This document shows positions 26,989-35,775 of a stretch of DNA of 64,000 bases, piece by piece. The first letter of the stretch is position 1; each line of letters opens with the position of its first letter. The stretch comes from Trichomonas vaginalis G3 (lineage: Eukaryota > Parabasalia > Trichomonadida > Trichomonadidae): NCBI RefSeq assembly GCF_026262505.1, contig NC_067204.1:14898522-14962521 (forward strand), given 5' to 3'. Below the pieces are notes generated by a model. That model ran no database searches. It worked only from the letters and a program-made list of their open reading frames with translations, and was not told the origin of the DNA. A program made the position numbers and the translations under genes.

Positions 26989-29376
26989 ATGAATTCATTT
27001 AAGAACCATCTAATTGGGTCTATGTACAGACGCGTGTTTATTTATTGGAACACAAAATTTTCCTTATTATTAAGTTTTATTGTATCTATATTATTGGCAA
27101 ATCTAGTTTGGGCAATTTGGCCTGTGATTGATGATTTTTTCCAGTCGGATCAAACCACTAAGCTTCCAATTTCAAAATTTGATCGAATTAACCTAACATT
27201 TGCAAGAATTTCAAATAAAAACTGTTCAGAATGTGAGTTACTCCAGATGAAATTTTCAAATACATCTTATTCTTTAATCAAAAATCATTACAATTCCGAA
27301 TTAAAATTTTTAGACTTTGATTCTTTTAAAGATTACGAGAATTATCTAGATGAACTGTTTAAAAATCCAAAATCCCGACCAAATATACCAGCAGCATTCC
27401 AATTCGTCAATGATTCTGCAATATCAATATTAAATGGAAAACCAATTGGAAATTATAAGATAAGATGCTTATTAAATAGAAGTTACAGACAAGGATCAGA
27501 GGAATTTTTCAATAGGGCGCTACTAGAGTTAATGTTTACTGAAAAAGGAGAAAAAGTAAATATTTCAGCTGAATTCACTTTCAAAAGCATAGGGAAAATG
27601 ATATTAAACTCTGAATCAGCATATATTTTAGATAGCTTCCTTTCATTCTTTATGCCATTTGCCTTATTATATTTTTCAACGATTTTTTTGCGTCAAAATT
27701 GTCTTGACGTCAAATCTCCAATTCGACCTTATATGATATCATACGGATATTCGAGGTTAGCATATTGGCTAGGGAATTTTGCAGTTGATTCATTGCTAGT
27801 TATAATATTTTCCATTATTGTTTCCCTTACTTATTTAGCTGCTGGATCTATTTCATTTAAGATTTTTTTCTTCCAATTATCATCAATTAGCTTATTATGC
27901 AGTATTTCAACAATTACAATTACTTATATTTGGGGATTAATTGTAAAAGGTGCAATTGGAATGTTCATTTATTTAATTGTTAATATTGCTCTGCTGCTTT
28001 TCAGCTGTTTTAATTTTAGTGTTGTCATTGCAATTTTTTGTCCATTTGCTAATTGGATAAGAATTATTTTCAGTATAACTTCCAGAATTATAAATTATCA
28101 ACTGTCAGGAGAAGATGTTAAATTCAATGTATATAATTTATTCTTCACACAAATTGTACTTACATTCACACTATATCCATTGGTTGTTGCTTTATTAGAA
28201 TTGATAATTAAAATACGAATAGATTCAAAAAGTTTCTATTTATCTCATATGAATGAATTTCAAACGATTAAAGATGGTTTATCAGTAACCGAAGAAGCCT
28301 TAGAAATGGAGAAAGACGTATTTTCGAAAGGAGATAATTATACAATTAGAATACTTGATGTTTCAAAGATATTCAAAGATGCAAAAAAGAAACCTATTTA
28401 TGCAGTTAATCAAGTCTCTTTAGGAATCAAGAATAATTCAGTCTTTGGCTTCTTGGGTGCTAATGGAGCAGGCAAGACAACACTTATTAAGATAATCTTG
28501 AAAGAAATTCCAGTCTCAAGTGGAACTATCCAAATAAATGGAAGAAATATCCAATCCTTGAGATCAATTAATGTTGCATTTTGTCCGCAGTTTGATGATC
28601 ATTTGACACCACAACTTACAGGTCGACAGAACATGAAATTTTTCTGTTACTTGTTCAACAAACGAGGACAAGAAGCGGATCGTATTATCAATCGAATTAT
28701 CGAAGTCTTAGATTATTCAGAACATGTTGACAAACGAATCCAAGACATGTCCGGCGGTAACCGACGAAAATGTTCAGCATCTATTCCATTCTTATCAAAC
28801 TGTAACATCATATTACTTGATGAACCAACATCATCTCTAGATCCAATCGCGAGACATCATTTACATCAACTGATCAACATGAACAAAGTTGGCAAGACTA
28901 TCATGTTATGCACACACTTGTTAGATGAAGCAGAAAGTTTATGTGACCACATTTCAATTATGCTTAATGGCTGCATATATGCTTGCGGAACACCAGAATA
29001 TTTATCTAACAAATTTGGCAAAGAATGGAAGATTGATATCATATTGAATGATGATTCAATCATTACTTCGCAAAAAGTTAAAAATTTCATCAAAAAGAAC
29101 ATTCCAAATTCTGTTTTATCTGTTGAAGATAAGATTTCTTTGATATATTCAGTACCGATTGAAGATTATTCCATTACAAAATTGTTCAGCATTGTTCAGA
29201 AAGGTAAGAACGAAGATATTGGTATCAAATTCTATACATGTTCTTGTTCTACACTTGAGAAAGTTTTCATGGAAATTGTCATGAAATCAGAGCTTAAAAA
29301 ACATGCAGTAAATAAGACAGCAGACAATACTGTCAGTGTTGATAGTGGTATCAGTAATGATATACCATATCTTTAA
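26989..29376 (+). CDS. ABCA-type half transporter, intact
   Basis: 795 residues. An N-terminal membrane segment lies at ~25-47, then an extracellular domain to ~205, then about six membrane segments to ~415. The nucleotide-binding domain has Walker A GANGAGKT (~490), signature MSGGNRRK (~587), Walker B IILLDEPTSS (~606) and H-loop MLCTH (~638), followed by the regulatory tail usual for ABCA proteins. Such transporters move lipids across membranes and would work as a dimer. It is the intact paralogue of 20824-23247, and 349 bp of the nucleotide-binding domain are almost identical in both, indicating gene conversion. Confidence 0.9.
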   Translation: MNSFKNHLIGSMYRRVFIYWNTKFSLLLSFIVSILLANLVWAIWPVIDDFFQSDQTTKLPISKFDRINLTFARISNKNCSECELLQMKFSNTSYSLIKNHYNSELKFLDFDSFKDYENYLDELFKNPKSRPNIPAAFQFVNDSAISILNGKPIGNYKIRCLLNRSYRQGSEEFFNRALLELMFTEKGEKVNISAEFTFKSIGKMILNSESAYILDSFLSFFMPFALLYFSTIFLRQNCLDVKSPIRPYMISYGYSRLAYWLGNFAVDSLLVIIFSIIVSLTYLAAGSISFKIFFFQLSSISLLCSISTITITYIWGLIVKGAIGMFIYLIVNIALLLFSCFNFSVVIAIFCPFANWIRIIFSITSRIINYQLSGEDVKFNVYNLFFTQIVLTFTLYPLVVALLELIIKIRIDSKSFYLSHMNEFQTIKDGLSVTEEALEMEKDVFSKGDNYTIRILDVSKIFKDAKKKPIYAVNQVSLGIKNNSVFGFLGANGAGKTTLIKIILKEIPVSSGTIQINGRNIQSLRSINVAFCPQFDDHLTPQLTGRQNMKFFCYLFNKRGQEADRIINRIIEVLDYSEHVDKRIQDMSGGNRRKCSASIPFLSNCNIILLDEPTSSLDPIARHHLHQLINMNKVGKTIMLCTHLLDEAESLCDHISIMLNGCIYACGTPEYLSNKFGKEWKIDIILNDDSIITSQKVKNFIKKNIPNSVLSVEDKISLIYSVPIEDYSITKLFSIVQKGKNEDIGIKFYTCSCSTLEKVFMEIVMKSELKKHAVNKTADNTVSVDSGISNDIPYL

Positions 29377-29843
29377 TATAATATTAATTGTTTATATTTA
29401 AACACTTATCATATATTAGTTAACTATTTATTCTATATTTCAAAGTTAATCTAATTTTTTTTAAATCATTTATTAGTAGAGCCATTCTCTAACAATACAT
29501 TTCATTAATGAAGCAAAAAGTCTCTTTAAATGAATGGGTATGAACTTTGATTGGAATAATAATATTGGAATTATCAAAATATATTCTTGTTGTTTCTAAA
29601 AAGGTTTTACCAACATATCAATATTGATCTACAAAATAGCAGCGATGTTGATCTTTTGTTAGATATTTGTGGGTTGAACGCATTTTTTGCCTTCAATTAG
29701 CTTAAACTAGCTTTTATTAGAGGATAGGAGGTACAATATTGTCTTATATCCAGTCTGAATACATAACCACTCAATATTACGATAAGTGTTGTGTTTTTTT
29801 GCCAAAGTAAGTCGCTCAAAAAATCTACGAATTGAATAATTCA
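29377..29843. other. AT-rich intergenic region between ABC transporter and PI3-kinase
   Basis: No gene or repeat is seen. The ATG used by the following gene lies in TTCAATG at the end of this stretch, close to a trichomonad initiator-like TCA, which is suggestive only. Confidence 0.5.
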
Positions 29844-32255
29844 ATGCAAAGCGTGAACGTTGGTCTTTCCAAGACTGCAAATTATGGAACCAACGTTAAA
29901 ATCATGCTCAAAAATCTAACTGTTGACGTAGATTCGCAACTTCCATTTGATATTTATCATTATTTTCAAATTTCTCCACCAATATCAGTTATTGGCCAAT
30001 GGGACACAAAAAATGCAATTCCATTTATTGCTGAAGCAGAATGTCTAATAGTTTCAAAAGGAAAACCATTAACTTGTCCAATTATTTTACAATCCCAGCA
30101 ATATACAATTACAAAACCAAAAATACCCGAACTAGTTTCAGGTATGACCGTATTAAGGAAGCAGTTTGTATTCGAATGGAATCGAAACATTGAATTTCCA
30201 ATTTATTATTCAGAATTACCTGTTGATTCGATCGTTGTCTTTAAATTTTATGCCAAACTCTTCCAAACAGAATCAAAATTCATTGGTAAGACTCAATTAC
30301 ATATTTTTACGCGCACAAAAACTCCAAGACTTCGATTAGGATTTTTCCCATTAGTTTTTGACGGAACGCCACCCACAAAGCTTTCCAAGCATATTAGACG
30401 CCTTTACACAGGAAAAGATCCAGAATACAAATACATTGACACTCAATTAAAATCAATCAACGCATCATTACATCCTACCGATGCCAAAATCTACTATCGT
30501 TCGATCCTTACACCATCAAATCCTCCCAAACTCTCAAGGGTGTCCCAATTTGCCCAAATTTACATTGAATCTCCATGTTCCGACCCAACAACATTAATTA
30601 TTCACGACGGCATCATGTTGCCTACATCCAAGTCCCCGAACTCTCTCAACCCATCCCAGAGACTCTACCACGATTTGACCCATTCCACATCTGGCTTCAA
30701 ATCTTCGTTCCTCAAAGACTCAAAAGTGACAAAGATTTTAAACAAAGTGAAGTCATATGGACCATTGGTCGAACTGCAGCCCATGGAAGTCAACTGTCTT
30801 TACAACAACTTCCGCGCTTGTCTTCAGGACCAAGCATTAATGCCTGCTCTTTTCAGAGCCGTAAATTGGGAAAACAAAGACGAAAGAGTCGAAATCGAGC
30901 AGATGCTTAAAGACAGAGACCCGATTGATGCTGAATACGCTCTTGAGTTCTTCACGGACAGATACAATATACAGAGCATCAGACAATTCGCTGTCAAATG
31001 CATTTCCGCGATGAAACACGAAGATATTTTACTTTATTTGCCTCAAATTTTGCAGGCAACAAAAGTACAATACACAGAAGGCCTTGTAGACATATTAGTT
31101 AACAACGCACTCGGAGACCCAATCTTCGCATCAACCCTCTATTGGAATGCACAAGTCGAAAAAGAACAATTTTCTGTTCTTTTAGAAAAATTGACATCAA
31201 ATTTGACAGGTGAAGTGAAACAACAACTTGAAGATGAAATAGACTTGTACAAGAGATTGTACAATCTATTACAGAACCATCCTAAAGCTACACCTGCGGT
31301 TATAAGAGACACAATCAGAGATTTGTTGAATAACGATCCAGTTCATTCACAATTGAAGAGTTTCAAACCAACGCGTTTACCTTTAGATCCAAGTTTATTC
31401 GTTGTTGGAATTGATACTTCCGATGTCAAGGTTTTCAAGTCGAAGCTCTGCCCAGTTTGTCTCTGTTTCAAACTCCAAAACGGAGGCAAGTACAGAGCAA
31501 TCTTTAAGATCGGAGACGACATGAGACAAGATCAACTGATTTTGCAGTTGTTTGAAGTGATGGCCCACATCTTTAAAGCGGCTTCAATGCAGCTTAACAT
31601 CACTGCTTACAAGACACTTGCTTTCAGTGAGACATTCGGTTGTTGCCAGTTCATTGATAATTCAAGAGCAATCTTGGATATCGCGAAGGATGGAATGAAT
31701 ATTCTCCAGTTCTTGGCAAATCCTGATGGAACTGTTGATAGTGGAAAAATTGACATTTTCACTGAAAGTTTGGCCGCTTATTCCGTAATGACATACGTAC
31801 TTAAGATCGGTGACAGACATGACAACAACATCTTGGTTACAAAAGATGGAAGATTGTTACACATTGATTACGGATTTATTTTGGGAGATGTGACAAAACC
31901 ATTCACTCCTCCTTTGAAGTTGTCAAAAGAAATGATTGAAACAATCGGAGCAAACGGAATGCAGAGATTGTGTGACTGGGCTTGCCCTGCATTCAACTCA
32001 CTCAGGAAGAGAGCGAGACTCATTTTGGTCCTGATTGAACTGATGTTCACTGCTCCTTTGGAGTGTTTCCAGAACAATCCAAAGAGAAGACTTCAACAAG
32101 TTGAGAACTGTTTGTTGCTCAGATGTACTGAAATCGAAGCTTCAAAATCTCTTCAAGCAACATTCACTCAGTCTCTCAACTCAAAGATGCAGGTTTTCTG
32201 GGATGCTGTCCACACTGTCGCTGTAAGTACAAACGGACAATCAGCTGAGAAATAA
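29844..32255 (+). CDS. class III phosphatidylinositol 3-kinase (Vps34-type)
   Basis: 803 residues from the ATG at 29844 (MQSVNVGLSKTANYG); the frame is open upstream only through a TTG. The order is the class III one: C2 domain (~10-190), helical PIK accessory domain (~320-480) and kinase domain (~540-790), without Ras-binding or adaptor-binding domains. Visible motifs are the IGDDMRQDQLI segment (~555), the catalytic loop GDRHDNNILV (~656) and the activation-loop start HIDYGFILGD (~673). It phosphorylates phosphatidylinositol at position 3 on endosomal and autophagic membranes. The length is slightly short of the usual ~880 residues. It is intact, with more GC-rich third positions in the kinase half than in the surrounding sequence. 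Confidence 0.88.
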   Translation: MQSVNVGLSKTANYGTNVKIMLKNLTVDVDSQLPFDIYHYFQISPPISVIGQWDTKNAIPFIAEAECLIVSKGKPLTCPIILQSQQYTITKPKIPELVSGMTVLRKQFVFEWNRNIEFPIYYSELPVDSIVVFKFYAKLFQTESKFIGKTQLHIFTRTKTPRLRLGFFPLVFDGTPPTKLSKHIRRLYTGKDPEYKYIDTQLKSINASLHPTDAKIYYRSILTPSNPPKLSRVSQFAQIYIESPCSDPTTLIIHDGIMLPTSKSPNSLNPSQRLYHDLTHSTSGFKSSFLKDSKVTKILNKVKSYGPLVELQPMEVNCLYNNFRACLQDQALMPALFRAVNWENKDERVEIEQMLKDRDPIDAEYALEFFTDRYNIQSIRQFAVKCISAMKHEDILLYLPQILQATKVQYTEGLVDILVNNALGDPIFASTLYWNAQVEKEQFSVLLEKLTSNLTGEVKQQLEDEIDLYKRLYNLLQNHPKATPAVIRDTIRDLLNNDPVHSQLKSFKPTRLPLDPSLFVVGIDTSDVKVFKSKLCPVCLCFKLQNGGKYRAIFKIGDDMRQDQLILQLFEVMAHIFKAASMQLNITAYKTLAFSETFGCCQFIDNSRAILDIAKDGMNILQFLANPDGTVDSGKIDIFTESLAAYSVMTYVLKIGDRHDNNILVTKDGRLLHIDYGFILGDVTKPFTPPLKLSKEMIETIGANGMQRLCDWACPAFNSLRKRARLILVLIELMFTAPLECFQNNPKRRLQQVENCLLLRCTEIEASKSLQATFTQSLNSKMQVFWDAVHTVAVSTNGQSAEK

Positions 32256-32654
32256 AACTATATTTATATTAATAAAATCTTTAATAACGACTCATAAAAC
32301 AAATTACTGAGCTTGTTGCAATAATATTTAAATTCATGGAAGTGCTATCATTGAATTAATTTAATTGGTGGGTAATAAATTGCATATTATCAACTAGAAA
32401 AATCATGTTATATATTTTATTAGTAATGAATTTATTAATAACATCGAAGTGAAAATATTTCGAAGTAGTATTCTCTCTTTTCAATTGAAGAACAATCTCT
32501 GATTATTAAATAAAGTTTTATGATTGTAAAAATAAAAATATTTGTTAAATGAATTAGATTAGAGCAAGGAGATCATATTTATTGTTTTAATCACCGGTTA
32601 TCTTCTCCGACTTTTGACAAATCTCTGATATTTTATTGGATTTGAGTGTTCTAC
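32256..32654. other. AT-rich intergenic stretch, nothing recognised
   Basis: About 400 bp between convergent genes. I see no gene, repeat or hairpin of note. Confidence 0.5.
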
Positions 32655-33539
32655 TTAAATTTTTAACTCTGTTGAACACGAACTTGGAAAATGATAATTT
32701 TCTGGATAAATTGCATTTGTATTCTCGGATATTCTAACATCCTGATATATACCAGGATTAGAAATGTCGAAATAACATCGTATAACACTAATTTGATAAT
32801 CTGAATAGAAATAAATAAATTTGATTTTGTTATTATAAAAACTACAATTAGTAATAAAAAGACTGATATTGCTTTGTATAAAGTAATAGCATTCATTTTG
32901 AGTGTAATGACAAAAAAGAATATTAAATTCGAGTGAATTAGGTGATCCATTATGAGATGCCTGATGGTCAAATTCCGAAGATGTACTGTTTGAAAATGTT
33001 GATAATGTTACATTAGAGTTAGATCCGCAATTAACTTCGTAAAAATTTAAGGATTTTAGATTTGAATATGAAATGTTGATCGATTTCAAATGTATTTGTC
33101 CATTATTTAAATAAATGTTTTTGTCATTACCAAAACTTGAAGATATTGTTGAATCAATGAGATAATTCCTAAATGAAGCTTCAGAAGAAACTTTAACTTC
33201 ACAATAAGCACCCCAATTAGCTGATTTTGAGCGAAAACTGCAGATTCTATCTTGAATACACTCACCATTAGACAAGTTTACAAATAAAGAGCCGCCATAG
33301 CCGCTATTACTACCACATTTATCAAAAGAGCTTGTATCAATGAGAAATTTAAGATCGTTTTGTAGTCCATCTGTGATTCGAACTGCACCTGCCACATTCA
33401 GTAAAATAAAGTAGCATTTTGTGATGTAATAACTGTTCTCTGCAACAATGTCGATTCTTTTACTTTGGTTGTTGTATGATGTTTGGAATGAAGAGTCAAA
33501 GAAGTCTTCCCAGTTTTTGTGGGAAATAAGGTAAAACAT
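32655..33539 (-). CDS. beta-helix-like surface-family protein, hypothetical
   Basis: 294 residues starting MFYLISHKNWEDFFDSSFQT. The body shows repeated short strands with Asn/Ser/Cys-rich turns (CYFILLNVAGAVRI, NITNCSFYNN-like stretches, VIRCYFDIS), as in right-handed beta-helix proteins of large trichomonad surface families. There is no signal peptide or C-terminal membrane segment, so it is either a short cytoplasmic member or a truncated one. Function unknown; the fold is inferred from the repeat pattern. Confidence 0.5.
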   Translation of the reverse strand: MFYLISHKNWEDFFDSSFQTSYNNQSKRIDIVAENSYYITKCYFILLNVAGAVRITDGLQNDLKFLIDTSSFDKCGSNSGYGGSLFVNLSNGECIQDRICSFRSKSANWGAYCEVKVSSEASFRNYLIDSTISSSFGNDKNIYLNNGQIHLKSINISYSNLKSLNFYEVNCGSNSNVTLSTFSNSTSSEFDHQASHNGSPNSLEFNILFCHYTQNECYYFIQSNISLFITNCSFYNNKIKFIYFYSDYQISVIRCYFDISNPGIYQDVRISENTNAIYPENYHFPSSCSTELKI

Positions 33540-33555
33540 ATCTAAAAATCGGGGT

Positions 33556-33616
33556 CGTTATCGATTTTGTAATTTAATCGTTATCGTTATCGATTTTGTA
33601 ATTTAATCATTATCGT
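33556..33616. repeat. short tandem repeat, 29-bp period
   Basis: CGTTATCGATTTTGTAATTT occurs at 33556 and again at 33585, with a partial third unit, directly upstream of the beta-helix gene start. Confidence 0.8.
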
Positions 33617-34047
33617 CTTTTTCTAAACGTGCATTTTCTTCATATTGGGATAATGAACATAACTTGTTCTGAGCTTCCAATGCACAAATCGTTTTTATTC
33701 TAAATGGATTCATTCCTACAAGTTTGGCAGAAATCAGTGAATATCATCATATATCGAATTCTTCAATTTGGCAATTTATTTAAAATCGTTCTCAAGAATT
33801 CTTATCTTCATGTAGTCAAATAAAACGGAAATGCGAAAACAAACTTTTATTCGATATTACAAAAAAAAAATTTTATTGATCGCTAAGATTTAAATACGTA
33901 TAGTTTAAGTATATGTGGTATCATTATGTGCATATTCTGATATATATACTTGAATGATATCACAAAAATAACAGAAATACAAATCTTGAATTAAATTATA
34001 TCATAGAATACAATTTTAATAAACGAAAAATCAAACCCTCTCGCAAT
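33617..34047. other. AT-rich stretch without recognised gene
   Basis: Only AT-rich sequence, including a run of nine A near 33860. The hairpin array starts at its end. Confidence 0.5.
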
Positions 34048-34483
34048 ACAGCCATTTTTAAGAGTAGTTCTTTCAAGATCTTCGAAGATTTGGAAGATCT
34101 TGGAAGAACTACCCTCTAAATGGCTGTAGCTTCGGTATTGTTACTATCAAGTAGAAAGTTACGGTAATTACTGCCATTTTAAGAGTAGTTCTTTCAAGAT
34201 CTTCGAAGATTTGGAAGATCTTGGAAGAACTACCCTCTAAATGGCTGTAGCTTCGGTATTGTTACTATCAAGTAGAAAGTTACGGTAATTACTGCCATTT
34301 TAAGAGTAGTTCTTTCAAGATCTTCGAAGATTTGGAAGATCTTGGAAGAACTGCCCTCTAAATGGCTGTAGTTTCGATGTTAACATGATAATATGAGTGA
34401 AATTTTCTTATTTGAAGTCGGTTAAAGAGCAGTTCTTTCAAGTTCCTTCAAATCAGGAAGGGTCTTGACAGAACTGTCCTCTT
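34048..34483. ncRNA. hairpin array 1: four long hairpins, 121-bp period
   Basis: Hairpins lie at 34048-34127, ~34172-34248, ~34292-34369 and, diverged, 34424-34483. In the first, a ~35-nt arm (ACAGCCATTT, then AGAGTAGTTC, then CAAGATCTTC) pairs with GAAGATCTTG, AAGAACTACC and AAATGGCTGT with few mismatches and a ~9-nt loop. In the third copy an A-to-G change in the 3' arm turns a T-A pair into a G-T wobble, tolerated in RNA. The spacers are also conserved, so the unit is a 121-122 bp tandem repeat. I list it as a candidate hairpin RNA locus; transcription is not shown, and a DNA-level palindrome is the alternative. Confidence 0.4.
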
Positions 34484-34677
34484 ATTGATTGGAATACCGG
34501 TATTTTACGTTGGTAAATGCTTGATTTGAATTGGGGGCTGAGTGTTGGAGAAAAAAAACATTAAAAAAATAAAAAGTGCCAAAATAAAAGAATTCAATCT
34601 ACATATATATAGTATTTCTAGGCCTGTCCAAACTTTTAAAAAAGCTTACCACGTGGAAGGAAGAGACCAAAAAAATC

Positions 34678-34706
34678 GTGCCTCGGCGGCTTCGCCGCCT
34701 CGGCAC
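34678..34706. repeat. GC-rich hairpin (GTGCC..GGCGGC-TTC-GCCGCC..GGCAC)
   Basis: A 29-bp palindrome with 6-bp inner and 5-bp outer GC arms around a TTC loop, in otherwise AT-rich DNA between the two hairpin arrays. It is one of a set of similar short GC hairpins in the window. Confidence 0.75.
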
Positions 34707-34816
34707 TAAAAACAGCATATCATATTTAATATGTCCTTTTTTCTTTTCCTCTTTTCCTCTTTCTCTCTCCTTCTTTTCTTTCTTCTCTTTTCCTTCTTTT
34801 CTTCTCACTTTCTTTT

Positions 34817-35363
34817 TGGAGCTGCTTTACTTTGAAATCTCTCATCAATTGATGAGAGAAATAATAGTAAAGTAGCTTCAATGTAAATACGTACATTGAT
34901 TGTTTATGGTTAGCGGTAATGTCTGTATGTAGTTCGATTGAGCTGCCTCACTCTGAGATCTCTCATCAAATGAAGAGAGTTCTCAGAGTGAGGCAGCTCC
35001 AATGTATATATGTGTATTGATTCGGTTTGGTTAGCTGGACTGTCTGTGAGTAGTTCGATTGGAACTGCCTCATTCTGAGATCTCTCATCAATAGATGAGA
35101 GAAATAAGAGTAAGGCAGTTCCAATGTATATAATCGTATTGATTGGTTGCTTTAAGTTGGAGTGTTTGTGCGTAGTTCGTTAGAACTGCTTTGCTCTGAG
35201 AACTCTCATCGATTGATGAGAGTTCTCAGAGCAAAGCAGCTCCAATGTGTAAATTTATATTAGTTCGGGTGAAAGAAGTTGTAGTGCTGGTGCGTAGTTT
35301 GACTATCAAGAAGCTCGCGATTCAAAACTCATCAAATGAAAAGTTTATAGTGGGCTTCTTGAT
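34817..35363. ncRNA. hairpin array 2: five long hairpins with compensatory changes
   Basis: Hairpins lie at 34817-34881, 34938-35002, 35058-35125, 35181-35244 and 35305-35363, spaced 120-124 bp. The fourth has a perfect 25-bp stem (35186-35210 with 35215-35239) and a GATT loop. Stems differ between units but stay paired: GCTGCTTTAC with GTAAAGTAGC in unit 1, GCTGCCTCAC with GTGAGGCAGC in unit 2, CTGCTTTGCTC with GAGCAAAGCAG in unit 4, and AAGAAGC with GCTTCTT in unit 5. Conservation of pairing rather than sequence suggests selection on the folded form. The spacers (AATGTATAT, GTAGTTCGATT) are conserved too. It is not a CRISPR: the hairpins are the variable parts and the host is eukaryotic. 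Confidence 0.45.
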
Positions 35364-35424
35364 AATATGTTAAAGGTGATGTTCTTGTTCGAGTTGTAAC
35401 AAGAAGGAATACATGAGTACGTAA

Positions 35425-35442
35425 GCTCGGCATTCGCCGAGC
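35425..35442. repeat. GC-rich hairpin (GCTCGGC-ATTC-GCCGAGC)
   Basis: A perfect 7-bp stem with a 4-base loop in AT-rich DNA, 62 bp after hairpin array 2. Confidence 0.75.
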
Positions 35443-35524
35443 GAATTAAAGATAACGGACGAATTTAATTTATTTTATTTCAAAATTTAAAATTTTAATA
35501 TTTAATTATATAAATTAAAGGTCA

Positions 35525-35563
35525 GGTAGGTGGGGCTTCCAGGCGCGTTGCGCCCTCTAGCCC
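35525..35563. repeat. 39-bp hairpin-bearing repeat, copy 2 (inverted)
   Basis: Starts GGTAGGTGGGGCTTCCAGGC and ends CTCTAGCCC; the reverse complement matches 20358-20396 except within the hairpin arms and one indel. Hairpin GGCGC-GTT-GCGCC lies at 35542-35554. Confidence 0.7.
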
Positions 35564-35691
35564 ATAAGAAATTTTGCCCAAGACCCAAGAGGAGGACCGA
35601 ACCCCAGCCGACCAGCCGGTGACAAAACCAAAACCGTTGTTATTTACATCATATTAATGATGTCACTTTTTTAAATGTCACTTTTTGTCTC
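35564..35691. other. junction between host block and element B terminal repeat
   Basis: It contains a GC-richer segment (CCAAGACCCAAGAGGAGGAC, then CCAGCCGACCAGCCGG), an inverted ACATCAT/ATGATGT at about 35646-35663, and two TGTCACTTTTT repeats just before the terminal repeat. No gene is seen. Whether it belongs to the host or to an older element end cannot be decided here. Confidence 0.5.
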
Positions 35692-35728
35692 GCTTTTCAC
35701 AAATTATATATGTTTTCATGTTTTGTCA
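35692..35728. mobile_element. left terminal inverted repeat of element B (37 bp)
   Basis: Begins CTTTTCACAAATTATATATG (after a G at 35692) and is the exact reverse complement of 20274-20310. The first viral gene starts 47 bp further in. It gives the left end of element B; the matching right end was not found within the window. Confidence 0.75.
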
Positions 35729-35775
35729 CTTTTCTGTCACTTTTCGGGTAAAAACATTTTTATTATTATATATAA

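Noticed and set aside
29832-29843. Upstream start of the PI3-kinase at 29832
   Set aside because: The codon there is TTG; the first ATG in frame is 29844, which also lies in a plausible start context.
34599-34875. Short frames on both strands rich in Ser/Phe or Lys/Glu
   Set aside because: They cover a C/T-rich tract (CTTTTCCTCTTTCTCTCTCC) and a GC hairpin; low complexity explains the open frames.
34048-35363. CRISPR-like array (regular ~121-bp period)
   Set aside because: The sequence is eukaryotic, the units are entire hairpins with conserved spacers, there are no unique spacers of constant size, and no cas genes are near.
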